A DNA stretch of 64,000 nucleotides from JAMXLO01 sp963812075 (GTDB lineage: Bacteria > Pseudomonadota > Alphaproteobacteria > Acetobacterales > Acetobacteraceae), in assembly GCA_963812075.1 (NCBI GenBank), contig CAWETN010000017.1, positions 1-64,000 on the forward strand, read 5' to 3'. A program made the translations under genes and the position numbers. Numbering within the stretch: the stretch's first letter is position 1; each line of letters starts with the position of its first letter. This document shows, in pieces, positions 18,552 through 27,777 of this stretch. The notes under the pieces are model-generated. The model had not been told where the DNA came from and ran no database searches. It was given only the letters and a program-made list of their open reading frames with translations.

Positions 18552-19035
18552 GCATTAACTAACTTGGACCTGACCCCAGTGGTCAAGCCGCCGCGACTGC
18601 CGTGGTGGTGGTCGATGCGGCTGCCCGTGCAGCACACCAGGGCTGCCGTAAGCGCGCAATTCGGATTGGTGTCACGGATCGCAGGACCGAGTGCACATCG
18701 AACCTTCTCCCGCCCTTCCTGCGCCACCCGGGTGGGCACAGATGGCATGGGCGCGTGGAGTGCCTTCAGGTACCGGACACGGACCTCGCGGCTCTGTCGC
18801 CGGCCGGAGCCCGGTCACTGGCCGTCGTGCAGGCGTTCATCTCCTGCTCCAGCACGAACAGCTCGAGCAAACATGTCGCGCGCGGCCAGGGTAAGCCCGG
18901 TCGAGATGGCTCTTCCCTACGTCCCGTGAGAAGACCGATAACGCGATCACCTGGTCTTCGTCTGCGACGGCACTGGTTCGTTGGGTGATCTGCACGCCGT
19001 GTGCACGAGCGCCAACAGATTGAAATTGAAATCAC
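18552..19035. other. Gene-free stretch between the hypothetical lipoprotein and tRNA-Pro
   Basis: About 480 bases with no convincing gene. Short open frames exist on both strands but lack ribosome binding sites and resemble no protein I know. No terminal inverted repeats, integrase fragment or second copy of the tRNA 3-prime end was noticed. Confidence 0.5.
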
Positions 19036-19112
19036 TGGTCGGAGTGAGAGGATTCGAACCTCCGGCCCCTGCGTCCCGAACACAGTGCTCTACCAGGCTG
19101 AGCTACACTCCG
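19036..19112 (-). tRNA. tRNA-Pro (CGG)
   Basis: 77-base cloverleaf on the minus strand: acceptor arms CGGAGTG and CACTCCG, D-loop region TAGCTCAGCCTGGTAGAGCA, anticodon stem CTGTG/CGCAG around loop TTCGGGA (anticodon CGG, proline), T-arm with GGTTCGAATCC, discriminator A and an encoded CCA end. The acceptor, anticodon and T stems pair by eye, apart from one G-T in the anticodon stem. Confidence 0.95.
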
Positions 19113-19168
19113 GCCAAGGCGGCGCATATAGCCTCGGGCGGTCCCCCGGGCAAGGAGGGCATGTTGCC

Positions 19169-19864
19169 TCAGATCGTCTCGGGGCCGACCAGCCGTTGCA
19201 GTTCTGCCTCGCGGCATAGCGTGAGCTGCGCCCGCGCCGCGTCGTAGATCACCAGCCCATCGGCGCGCCAGGCGTTCAGGATGGTGATGATGCTGCGGGT
19301 CGTGGCGCCCAGCAGGTCCGCCAGGTCGCTCTGGCGGAACCGCCCAGCCAACTGCAGTCCCTGCTCGGTGCGCCGGCCCTCGCGGCGCCCCAGATACAGC
19401 ACCTGCCGCGCCAGCCGCGCCTCCAGGCTCTCGAACGTCGCGTCACGAAACAGAATGGAGGTGCGGCGCAGCCGCGCGGCGAACATCCGGCTCAGGTTGG
19501 CACCCAACAGCGCGTGGCTGTTCAGCGCATCCAGGAACACGTGGCCCGGGATGCGCAGCAGTCGCACGCGACCTTCCGGCAGCGCGTCTGCGGACCGCGT
19601 GCTGCCGTCGATGACGCCGATCTCGCCGAAGATGTCCCCGGGGCCGAAGATCTCGATCATCAGCCCCTTGCTGCCACGGTCGGTAGCGCCGATGCGAACA
19701 TGGCCGGTGCCGCCGATCACCGCGTAGACCGCATCGGCTTCGTCGCCCTCGGCGAAGATCGGTATGCCGTCCCGCGGCTCGAGGATTCGGCTCATGGCCT
19801 CGATCCGGTCCAATTCGCGAGGATCAATCCCCTTGAAGGGTGTGACGGCAAGCAACGCTGTCAT
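19169..19864 (-). CDS. Crp/Fnr family transcriptional regulator
   Basis: 231 residues. The N-terminal cyclic-nucleotide-binding-like jelly roll (about 5-120) shows IFAEGDEADAVYAVIGGTGH, IEIFGPGDIFGEIGVIDGST and RSADALPEGRVRLLRI. The long dimerisation helix is followed by a winged helix-turn-helix (about 170-215: FRQSDLADLLGATTRSIITI). No N-terminal cysteine cluster is present, so it is not an oxygen-sensing Fnr; RSADA at the phosphate-binding loop suggests a cNMP or no ligand. A class III cyclase is encoded 16 kb away, but a link is speculative. It is transcribed away from the small secreted peptide gene, sharing a 211-base intergenic region. Confidence 0.9.
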   Translation of the reverse strand: MTALLAVTPFKGIDPRELDRIEAMSRILEPRDGIPIFAEGDEADAVYAVIGGTGHVRIGATDRGSKGLMIEIFGPGDIFGEIGVIDGSTRSADALPEGRVRLLRIPGHVFLDALNSHALLGANLSRMFAARLRRTSILFRDATFESLEARLARQVLYLGRREGRRTEQGLQLAGRFRQSDLADLLGATTRSIITILNAWRADGLVIYDAARAQLTLCREAELQRLVGPETI

Positions 19865-20075
19865 GACGCTCCGACCACGGGCATGTGACGCAGCAGCTTA
19901 CCACACCGGAACGGTGGCGCACGGGGCTTCTTACGCCGTGAAGCACTTCAGAGCCGGGCGCCGGCCGGCATGCCATTTACCCTGTCGTCAGCGAAACCGA
20001 ACCGCCAGACCGGCAAGCCTGACGCAGAACAAATCAACCCACCGCCTCGCAGGCGGACCACCACAGGAGCCCATC

Positions 20076-20204
20076 ATGCGCAAGCTTTTCCCCGCCCTGA
20101 CAGTCCTCTCCCTCGTGCTCGGGACCGCTGCATTCGTCGCCCCGGCCCAGGCGGCCACGAACCTCTATGCCCCCAGCGACAACGGCGGCGGCGCGAACAG
20201 CTAA
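20076..20204 (+). CDS. Small secreted peptide (42 residues)
   Basis: A 42-codon frame: N-terminus MRKLFPALTVLSLVLGTAAF, then VAPAQA and the tail ATNLYAPSDNGGGANS. It has a textbook Sec signal peptide (two basic residues, hydrophobic core, AQA cleavage motif), leaving a mature peptide of only about 15-16 residues rich in Asn, Gly and Ser. AGGAG lies 7 bases before the ATG. A small hairpin (CCGCCT-CGC-AGGCGG, 20042-20056) occupies the leader. I know no function. It is followed 47 bases later by a second tiny gene and a terminator, so both are probably on one short transcript. Confidence 0.65.
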   Translation: MRKLFPALTVLSLVLGTAAFVAPAQAATNLYAPSDNGGGANS

Positions 20205-20251
20205 GCGACCGCTGACTGCGGTTGCCGCAACCGGCCAGAAAGGAGATGACA

Positions 20252-20338
20252 ATGTTCGCCACCATACTGATTGTGCTCGGTGCACTGGCGCTCGCTGTCG
20301 TCGGCTGCGCCGCACTGGACCCGCAGCGCCAGGACTGA
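20252..20338 (+). CDS. Small lipoprotein/membrane peptide (28 residues)
   Basis: 28-codon frame beginning MFATILIVLGALALAVVGCA and ending ALDPQRQD. A near-perfect Shine-Dalgarno, AAAGGAGAT, stands 5 bases before the ATG. The hydrophobic stretch ends in VVGC, which fits a lipobox; if processed, the mature lipopeptide would be about 10 residues, otherwise it is a single-pass membrane peptide with a polar tail. It sits between the 42-residue secreted peptide and a strong terminator. The family is unknown to me. Confidence 0.62.
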   Translation: MFATILIVLGALALAVVGCAALDPQRQD

Positions 20339-20354
20339 TCACTGCAAAGATCAG

Positions 20355-20390
20355 AAAAGGGCCGGCCGCAAGGACCGGCCCTTTTCGTTT
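20355..20390 (+). terminator. Rho-independent terminator after the small peptide genes
   Basis: An A-run and GGGCCGG pair with CCGGCCC and a T-run (AAAAGGGCCGG/CCGGCCCTTTT) around a 9-base loop, giving an 11-bp stem followed by CGTTT. It lies 17 bases after the 28-residue frame's stop and before the universal stress gene, closing the small-peptide transcript. Confidence 0.9.
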
Positions 20391-20480
20391 GCCACTGGCG
20401 GCGTCCGGGAAGTGATGATGCGACTCCGGCCGAAGCCGTGCTAGAATCGCAGCCCTGACCTGCACGCGAGGAGCCCTGCC

Positions 20481-21347
20481 ATGGCTATCCGCAAGCTGCT
20501 GCTGCCCCTGACGGGAACCGCCGCCGGTGAGGCCGCTCTCGGCACCTGCCTGACGATCGCGCGCAATTGGAATGCGCATGTCACCGCGCTGCATGTACGG
20601 GTGGACAGCCGCGATGTCGCCCCGCTGGCCGGCGAGGGCCTGTCGGGGGCGATGATCGAGGAGATGATGTCGGCCACGGAGAAGGAGAGCAGCGAGCGGG
20701 CGCATGCCGTCCGCTCGATGTTCGACCGCTTCGTGCTGCAGCACGACGTGATCCTGTCCGAGGCGCGCCCGGGCGCCGACTGCGCCACGGCGAGCTTCGC
20801 CTCGGTCACCGGCCGGGAAGAGGACCTGGTGGCGCAGCAGGCGCGGCTCGCCGATCTCACAGTGGTGCCCCATCCGGACGCCGGCGAGGACGTGTCGTCG
20901 TCCGATGCGCTGCACGCCGTGCTGTTCGATTCGGGACGGCCGGTGCTGATCTCGCCGCAGATGACGCCGACCACGATCGGCGCGCGCATGTGCCTGGGGT
21001 GGAACGGCACCGCCGAATCCGCTTCGGCGGTATTTGCCGCGCTGCCCTGGCTGCAACGCGCCGAGGCGGTGCGCATCCTGTCGGCCGACGGCTACCAGCG
21101 GCGCGGGCCGGCCGCACCCGAACTCGCCGCCTACCTAGCGCTGCACGGGGTGCACGCCGACATCGTGATGTTCCAGCCGGCCGGCAATTCGGTGGGCGCC
21201 GGCCTGCTGAAGGCAGCACGCGACTTCGACTGCGACATGCTGGCGATGGGCGCCTATTCGCACTCCCGCCTGCGCCAGCTCATCCTGGGCGGGGTCACCC
21301 GGCACGTGCTGGAGAATTCCAACCTCCCGGTGATGATGAACCGCTGA
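20481..21347 (+). CDS. Universal stress protein (tandem UspA domains)
   Basis: 288-residue protein of two Usp-like halves. The first (about 1-145) is degenerate; the second (about 150-288) ends with GAYSHSRLRQLILGGVTRHVLEN, the conserved ATP-binding G-2x-G-9x-G(S/T)-like segment of UspA proteins. Relatives in alphaproteobacteria are induced by low oxygen or stationary phase. Start ATG 20481 follows GAGGAG at 7 bases. It is the first gene after the terminator at 20355-20390 and so has its own promoter. Cytoplasmic; no partner can be assigned. Confidence 0.88.
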   Translation: MAIRKLLLPLTGTAAGEAALGTCLTIARNWNAHVTALHVRVDSRDVAPLAGEGLSGAMIEEMMSATEKESSERAHAVRSMFDRFVLQHDVILSEARPGADCATASFASVTGREEDLVAQQARLADLTVVPHPDAGEDVSSSDALHAVLFDSGRPVLISPQMTPTTIGARMCLGWNGTAESASAVFAALPWLQRAEAVRILSADGYQRRGPAAPELAAYLALHGVHADIVMFQPAGNSVGAGLLKAARDFDCDMLAMGAYSHSRLRQLILGGVTRHVLENSNLPVMMNR

Positions 21348-21425
21348 GGCAACTCTCGTCGTCGTGGTGTACCCGCCGCGACACGCGGTATCCTTGGCAC
21401 GCCATCATGCCGAGGAGTCCCGCTC

Positions 21426-22937
21426 GTGCGCCTGTTCCTTTTCGCCGCGCTCTGCCAGCTGCTTCTCCTCCCTTGCGGGGTGCGCGCCGACGATCTGGGT
21501 CCGGCGCAGGCCGAGGCGCTGCAGCAGCAACTGCAGAACTGGCTGGCAGGACTGCTGGGCTCCGCCGCCCGGTTGCCTGACCTTCCATGGCGGGTGACCG
21601 GCGAGCACGACCGTTACGTGGTCGCCTGGCCGATCCCCGGCCTGACCGTCGCGGGCGGCGAGGCCGCGGCCACCGCCAGCCTGCGACCGCTGGATGGCGG
21701 CCGGTGGTCGATCGATCAGTTGAAGCTGCCGCCCGCGGGCCGCTTCACGATGACCGTCCCGGACCCGGACGCCCCCAGCAAGGCCGCACCAGCCGACTTC
21801 CGCTACACCATCGGCCGGCAGGACACCCATGGGGTGATCGATCCGACCCTGGCCAGCGCAACCACCACGCACGCTGAGCTGGCCGGCATCGTGGTGGAAG
21901 CCGACGGCGCGGCGCAGCGCCGGGAGCAGCGCATCGACCGCTATGTCGCCGAGTCGAGCCTCACGCCGGCGCCGGACGGCCGGCTTGATGCCACCGGCAG
22001 CACGACGATCGAGGGCTGGAAGGCCGCAGCACAGCTGATGAGCGGCGCCCCCTTCGCAGTCGGCATCCAGAGCGTGCACGCCACCGGCAGGATCACCGGG
22101 ATCAGGCGCGAGCGCGCGATGGCGCTGCTGGCAGCAACCGGTGCCGTGGTCGGCGCCCTGCCGCCCGGCTTCATGGCACAGGACGACAAGGCGGATCTGC
22201 CGCCCGCCGCCCGCGCGCAGCTGCGTGGGCTGGCCGATTCACTCCAGGACCTGCTGACCGCGATCAGCGTCGAGGAGACGCTGGACGGTGTCCAGGCAGA
22301 GGTCGCCGGCATGGGCGGCCTCGCAATGAAGCGGTTTCTCATCGGCTTCGGCGGCGAGGCGCCGGGCGGCCGCCTGCACGCCTGGCTGCGCCTCGGGCTC
22401 GAGGACCTGGCGACGCCCAGCCTGCCGCCGAAGATCGCGACACTGCTGCCGCATCACATCGACATCCGACCAAGCCTGTCGGGCGTGCTGACCTCGGACC
22501 TGCACAAGCTGGCGCTGGACGCGACCGAGGAGGGCGCCGACGTCGACAGCCTGGAGCCCGACATTGCCGCGATCTTCGCCCATGGCGGCATCAAGCTCGC
22601 ACTCGAGGCACTGGCGTTCGACATCGGCCCAGCCAAGGTGGAGGGGACCGGCCAGATCACCGCGCTGTCGCCCGACGCCTGGCACGGCGAGGCGCATGTC
22701 GTGGCGACCGGCCTCGACGACCTGACAGGCCTGGCGCGCGGCAATCCCGACCTGCAGCAGGCTCTGCCGGTGCTGATCTTGCTGCGGGGACTGGGCAAGC
22801 CGGACGGAAAGCAGCTGGTGTGGGACATCGTGAGCGACGGCCCGTCGGTGACGGTAAACGGCCTCGACCTGTCGCAGCTCGGCGGCGGCGGTGCACCGAA
22901 GCCGCCGGCGAAGCCCGGTCAGAAGCCGAGGCGGTAG
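21426..22937 (+). CDS. DUF2125-like exported protein
   Basis: 503 residues with an N-terminal signal peptide (LFLFAALCQLLLLPCGVRAD) and a long beta-rich periplasmic part. The pattern PWRVTGEHDRYVVAWPIPG, ELAGIVVEADGA and the late KVEGTGQITALSPDAWHGE fit the alphaproteobacterial DUF2125 family, which resembles AsmA-like envelope proteins; I assign this from memory of the family and rate it moderate. Function unknown, probably periplasmic or outer membrane associated. GTG 21426 is the start, with GAGGAG 7 bases upstream. The C-terminus ends in PKPPAKPGQKPRR, and its stop overlaps the convergent methyltransferase gene by 19 bases. Confidence 0.72.
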   Translation: MRLFLFAALCQLLLLPCGVRADDLGPAQAEALQQQLQNWLAGLLGSAARLPDLPWRVTGEHDRYVVAWPIPGLTVAGGEAAATASLRPLDGGRWSIDQLKLPPAGRFTMTVPDPDAPSKAAPADFRYTIGRQDTHGVIDPTLASATTTHAELAGIVVEADGAAQRREQRIDRYVAESSLTPAPDGRLDATGSTTIEGWKAAAQLMSGAPFAVGIQSVHATGRITGIRRERAMALLAATGAVVGALPPGFMAQDDKADLPPAARAQLRGLADSLQDLLTAISVEETLDGVQAEVAGMGGLAMKRFLIGFGGEAPGGRLHAWLRLGLEDLATPSLPPKIATLLPHHIDIRPSLSGVLTSDLHKLALDATEEGADVDSLEPDIAAIFAHGGIKLALEALAFDIGPAKVEGTGQITALSPDAWHGEAHVVATGLDDLTGLARGNPDLQQALPVLILLRGLGKPDGKQLVWDIVSDGPSVTVNGLDLSQLGGGGAPKPPAKPGQKPRR

Positions 22938-23569
22938 AGCGTGACCTGTCGCTCCGTGCGGTCCTCCAGTTCCAGGCTGGTCGGCACGCGGTAGCTGGCG
23001 AACGCGGCGAGGCCGTCATCCGGCAGATAGGCCCGCCCCGGATCGGCGATCCAGACCTCGGCCTGCGCAGCCATCCGGCGCAGCCACGGCAGGATGCGCC
23101 CGGTCATCGGCGCCTCGTAGCAGACGTCGCCGCACAGGATGAGATCCCAGCGGCAGTCGGCACCGACGACGTCTCCGACCAGCACGGCGACCGCCACGTC
23201 ATTCGCCGCGGCGTTCAACGCGATCGCGGCGCGAGCGAGGGGATCGATCTCGGCGGCTTCAACGGAGGCGGCGCCCGCACGTGCGCAGGCGATGGCGGCG
23301 AGGCCGCATCCCGCTGCGAAGTCGAGCACCCGCCGACCGGCGGCGACGGAGGGATAGTCCAGCACGTGGCGCGCCAGTGCCTGCCCGCCCGGCCAGGCGA
23401 AGGCCCAGAATGGCGGATCGACGTTGTTCTCGGCCAACCATGCCTCGGTGGCCTGCCAGATCGGGGTGATCTCATCGGCGAGGTGGAGCACGATCTCGGG
23501 GACCAGCGAAGCCCGGTTGGCGACCGTCTGCGCCCGCACGAAGCCCTGCTCGTCGCGTGGCTTCAGCAT
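22919..23569 (-). CDS. ETFB-lysine/nicotinamide-type methyltransferase
   Basis: 216-residue class I methyltransferase of the COG3897 type. Motif I reads RRVLDFAAGCGLAAIACARAG; the preceding PPFWAFAWPGGQALARHVLD is characteristic of this branch, whose human member ETFBKMT methylates lysines on electron-transfer flavoprotein beta. Further signatures are WDLILCGDVCYEAPMTGRIL and VWIADPGRAYLP. A protein-lysine methyltransferase role is inferred from relatives only. Start ATG 23569. It overlaps the DUF2125-like gene tail-to-tail by 19 bases. Confidence 0.85.
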   Translation of the reverse strand: MLKPRDEQGFVRAQTVANRASLVPEIVLHLADEITPIWQATEAWLAENNVDPPFWAFAWPGGQALARHVLDYPSVAAGRRVLDFAAGCGLAAIACARAGAASVEAAEIDPLARAAIALNAAANDVAVAVLVGDVVGADCRWDLILCGDVCYEAPMTGRILPWLRRMAAQAEVWIADPGRAYLPDDGLAAFASYRVPTSLELEDRTERQVTLYRLGF

Positions 23570-23701
23570 TGCCCTGCTATGATAGGTCTCCCGGCGTCCA
23601 CGACACCCCTACCGTCCGCTTCGCCCGACAGCGCACCCCCCGGAGGCGGCTAGACTGTACAGAGACAGATATCGCCTGGCTACCGTCTCAGCACAGCTAG
23701 A

Positions 23702-24709
23702 CTAATGAATCCAGGACGGATCGAGATCCTTGCGGATGCATACGATGTTCTGGAAGGCAAAGACCTCCATGAAAGTAGGATCATAGACTGCGAATTCGAG
23801 TGCACTCTCTTGGAGCAGCCGATAAATCCGATAATTTTCGAGTAACGCAAAAAAGTCTCTCATAAACACTCGTGAGATAACATTCATCTCGTTGAACTCG
23901 AATTGGATCACATCTATTGAACCACTTGCGATCAGTCGCCGCGCTCCCTGGAGAACCGATAGTTCGTTTCCCTCTGTATCAACCTTGAGCAATCCAATCT
24001 TCTCCAACCCATATTCGACCGCTACCGCGTCCAGCGTCTCGCAACAGACCTTCCAGGACGCGGATGGACGCCGGTGGACATGCTCGATCACCTCGCGAAA
24101 GAGCGAGGCATGTTGGGAACCTGGCGTGTCGGCATAGTCAAACAGCTCGACCTCGCCGCGAACCACACCCAGTGCCAGAGGGTGGGCTGCTGCATCGATG
24201 CGGGCTGCGAGCTGAACCAGCCCGGCAAAGGCGGCGGGGTGCGGCTCAAATGCATGAATGATCGCTTGCGGTCCAAGTTCCCGCACCAGTTCCGAATATT
24301 GACCTGTATTGGCGCCCACATCGACAACCACGCAGGTGGGAAACCGCTGCAGCAACCGGACCAGAAACCGTCGCTCCCCACTGACCGTATAATTTTCGTA
24401 GTTCAGCACACCAACCGCATGCAGTCCGTCGCGGTAGCGTTCGCCTGGGCTCCGTCCAGTCGCCCCGGTTCTCGCAACCAGCGCAGCCAAGCGCTGATCC
24501 ATCTCCAGATCGTGCCTGCTGCACTCCGACACGAGGTGCTCCAGGTGCAGCAACTTGCCATCGATCCGCTGCTCCAGGTGCAGCAGCTTGTCATCGATCC
24601 GCTGCTCAAGCTGGAGCAGCTGGCCAATTATGGACTGCTGTGTTTCCAGCAACCTGTCGTGCAGACCGGCGATCGGCCCAAGCAGTCTCTTCTTGAGAAG
24701 GGAGAACAC
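23702..24709 (-). CDS. FkbM family methyltransferase with N-terminal coiled-coil repeats
   Basis: 335 residues. The C-terminal 230 form an FkbM-type SAM methyltransferase: VVVDVGANTGQYSELVRELG, IHAFEPHPAAFAGL, IGLLKVDTEGNELSVLQGAR and DVIQFEFNEMN. FkbM enzymes O-methylate sugars or other metabolites; next to glycosyltransferases it probably caps a surface glycan. The N-terminal 70 residues are a predicted coiled coil with an 11-residue repeat, LHLEQRIDGKL, mirrored by 33-base DNA repeats. The start is a GTG at 24709, 40 bases after the stop of the fused glycosyltransferase gene, so they are likely one operon. The second half of the gene is noticeably less GC-rich than its surroundings, consistent with horizontal acquisition. 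Confidence 0.87.
   Translation of the reverse strand: MFSLLKKRLLGPIAGLHDRLLETQQSIIGQLLQLEQRIDDKLLHLEQRIDGKLLHLEHLVSECSRHDLEMDQRLAALVARTGATGRSPGERYRDGLHAVGVLNYENYTVSGERRFLVRLLQRFPTCVVVDVGANTGQYSELVRELGPQAIIHAFEPHPAAFAGLVQLAARIDAAAHPLALGVVRGEVELFDYADTPGSQHASLFREVIEHVHRRPSASWKVCCETLDAVAVEYGLEKIGLLKVDTEGNELSVLQGARRLIASGSIDVIQFEFNEMNVISRVFMRDFFALLENYRIYRLLQESALEFAVYDPTFMEVFAFQNIVCIRKDLDPSWIH
24538..24624. repeat. 33-base tandem repeat inside the FkbM gene
   Basis: Two nearly identical 33-base units (24538-24570 and 24571-24603, differing at about two positions) and a partial, diverged third unit encode the repeated coiled-coil segment LxLEQRIDxKL. The period equals three turns of helix (11 residues), so copy-number change would lengthen the coil in frame. 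Confidence 0.8.
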
Positions 24710-24749
24710 CTAGCGCTCGCTAATAAGGTTTTCCGGAACGGTCACCTCG

Positions 24750-27700
24750 TCAGATCCGACGACGGAGGCCGCTCTTGCGAAGCAGCCGCACCATCAACTC
24801 GCGCGCTCGCCAGAATGGGCTACGGCGCATGCCGGCTATTGTCAGTCGTGCGCGCTCCAGTTCAGCTGCAGCAGTGGATGCATCCGAATAAACCAGGCAA
24901 GGAGGCCGATCCACGTCCTCCCCGGTCGAATGCATGGACTGGCAGCGCTGCTGATACTCCCTCAATTCTGCCCATGCCGGGTTCGGGCGCGCGATATCGG
25001 AAGCCAGGAGCCGGTCGTGGGTTTCGATAAAGGCATTCGCCAGCTCGTGCGCCATGCGGTCGAAACTGAAGCGACGGGCCTGCCGCAGGCCGCGCTCGAC
25101 GAATTCGGTCCTGACATCGGGGCTGAGCAACCGGGTAATGGCGTCCGCCATCTCGGTGGGGTCATTTTCGTCGACGTAGAGAGCCGCTTCGCCGAGCACC
25201 TCGGGCAGCGAAGAATTGCGGCAGACGATGGCCGGAGTTCCGCAGGCCATGCTTTCGAGCGGCGGCATCCCAAACCCCTCATATTTCGACGGATAGAGCA
25301 AGGCATGCGCACCCGCGTAGGCGGCACAGAGGCCGGCGTCGTCGAGACCCAAACGCCGAACATCAATTGAGGGCGCCAGCTCCCGCAAGGTTGGTTCAAT
25401 CGCCTGCTGACCCCCGACGCAGACCAGTACGATTGGCTTGTCCTTGGGCAGGCGAGCCAGGGCACGAAACGCCAGAGCACCGTTTTTGTAACCGCAGAAC
25501 CCGACCCTCTCGCCCACCATGATAACGTAGGTCCGGTCTGACAGGCGGTGCTTCGCACGGAATGCCGTCACGACACTTGGCGAAGGTCTGGTAAAGACCT
25601 TGTCGGCGCCACAGCGGGTCACATACGTGCTGCCGCCGTTCATCGACGGATACAGCTTCTCCAGGTCCCGAGCCGAATTGGCCGAGATCATGCTGCGTCC
25701 GGACGCATGCAGAATGGCCCGGCGCTTCTCCTGCCAGGTTTCCTCATGCTGGGGGAATCCCAGAACCTCTGGAATCATGTCGTAACCAACAAAGAATGAC
25801 GGTGTCGCAGTAGGAGTGGAGTAATATGTGGACGCGAAGATATCAGCATCAAGTCGACGGCAAATGGCTTCCAGGTAAAGGCTGTCGCGCCCCGTCTGCG
25901 AGATAGTCATGACGGCGTATCGTCCAGTAGTGGATTCCTTGAATGCGCGGCGCCGAACCAGCCCGGTCGAGCACGATGATGTTCTCGGCAAATCCTGATG
26001 CGACCCACTCACGCAGCAGATTTTCCCACACCCGGCCGATGCCCGAGGTCAGATATTGCCAGAAGACCCCATCGACCACGATGCGCGGCCGTTGCACGGC
26101 GGTCATGCACCGCTCGGACGGCATCATCCCCGTGCCGTCGAAACGCCAATGCCCACTCGACGGGTCGAGCTGCGCCAACGGGTCAACAAAGTAGTGTGCC
26201 GCGTCATCGAACATGGTCCCATCCGATACCCAATGGAAGAAGTCCTTCAAGGCGCCACTGCCGGCATGCGCCTGCAGTCGTCGCCATCGCGACAGCGCGT
26301 CCTTGTAGCCGTAATAGGCTTCCTTGAAGGTGAGCTGCGGTTCGGTGGCGTAGGCAAAATGCTGGAACACGACGCCAGCCTGCTCCATCACATCGTGGGT
26401 GAAGGCGTCGAGCTTAGCGATGTCCGCCTTGCCTTCTGCGGCGACCAGAATCGGCGGTTCATGTGCTGCCCAGACAGCGCCTGGCGCATAGCGCCAAGTG
26501 CGCAACCACTCCTGCCGCGGGTCCTGCGCGTAGTTGTAGCGCGTGCTGATGATCTTGGCTGGGCCGACGAAGTACCAACACCAGTAATATGCCGCGGTCT
26601 TGGCGGGGTGTCGCATGAACAGATCGTGTACCGTCTGAATCTGCTCGACGGTCCACAGCTCATCGCTGTCCACCTGCCACAGCAGGCAAGCCTCGCTGAT
26701 ATTGCGGAGCGGCGCGTTGACCATCTCCTTCTTGCCGTCCCAGAGCTCGCCACGCCGCTTGCGGTAGATCGTAATGTTCTCGGGGAAGCGCTTGGCAAGA
26801 TCATCGAGATACTCGGCGGTCCCGTCGTTGCTTAGACCCCGATCGTGCAGGCTATCCGGTATCTGGCCTCCAAGCGCGACGCTCCAGGCGGTGTCGTGCC
26901 TGAGCGCGGCGACACCTTCAACGATGTGCCAATGCCATGGCACGGTCAGACGCTGGAAGACGCGCTCGTGGTAGCGGATGAATGGCTCGCCGTTCAGAAC
27001 GATCGTGAAGAAGTGAATCGGCAGGGTATTCCCTACTTTGCGCGGCGTGGTGCGGCGGCGGAAGGCGGAATAGCCGTTGCGCAGTTCCTGGTTGTCGGCC
27101 AGCAGGTCATACATCGGGTCGTTCAGCAGGGCTTGCCGAACCTTGAGGCACTTGAAGGTGTTGGTGTCGTCAAGCAGGATCAGCTTTGCACCCTTGACGA
27201 GCTCGTACTCCAGACTTCCGGTGAATTCCGAGCCGTCTATGAGCACCAGGTCGAACGTCTCGACACCATGATCCGACTTGATCTGTTCGATTGCGCCGGC
27301 GGCAACGCCCGATTCCCGAACATACTGCACATCCTGTCGGAGCCAGTCGAGCACCAATGGAAGTGGGTAGTTCCGCAATCTGGACGGCACCTCATGGTAG
27401 AATGCCGTCACCACCTCGGGCGTTGGAAACTGTTCGACGCTCAGTGTTGAACGGTTGTAGCAGTACACGAAGGGGTATGAGCTGTACCTCTGCTGCAGTT
27501 CGCTGAACCGCGGCTTGGAAACCTCAATGCAGAAGAGCTTCGGCGAGCCCGGATTCTGCGACAGGCCTGTGACAAAGGCTTCAGTGCTGCCCTCGCCCGA
27601 GGAAGAGCCGATCTCGAGGACCGTGTCCAGCCTCTCGGTTGCCGAGAGATGCTTGATGAGCTGGTAGAATTCGTCGGACTTGATTTCCGGCGCAATGACC

Positions 27701-27777
27701 TGATTCAGCGCAGAGGTGGCCAACGCGTCCCGGTGGTCCTGCACGGCGCCCACCCCCTCGGGGGCTTCTAGGGGCAT
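24750..27777 (-). CDS. Methyltransferase-GT2-GT4 fusion glycosyltransferase, frameshifted as read
   Basis: Restored length 1,008 residues. Domain 1 (about 1-220) is a class I methyltransferase-like fold: VLEIGSSSGEGSTEAFVTGL, LVLIDGSEFTGSLEYEL, KLILLDDTNTFKCLKV. Domain 2 (about 235-520) resembles a GT2-like transferase: HFFTIVLNGEPFIRYHERVF, DRGLSNDGTAEYLDDL, CLLWQVDSDELW. Domain 3 (about 620-960) is a GT4 (GT-B) glycosyltransferase: STYYSTPTATPSFFVGYDMI, VIMVGERVGFCGYKNG, LLYPSKYEGFGMPPLESMAC. The frame breaks at CCCC 25890-25893; deleting one base joins RRHDYLADG to RDSLYLEAICRR, giving an unbroken GT4 N-terminus. Start ATG 27777 has AGGGAA upstream. Such fusions build cell-surface polysaccharide or protein-linked glycan. 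Without repair the GT4 half would need an internal start. Confidence 0.85.

Noticed and set aside
19865..20075. Fnr box between the Crp/Fnr gene and the small peptide gene
   Set aside because: No TTGAT-N4-ATCAA pattern found; only a short CCGCCT/AGGCGG hairpin near the peptide start.
24538..24624. CRISPR-like repeats
   Set aside because: Units are contiguous, lack spacers and encode a coiled-coil repeat within the FkbM gene.
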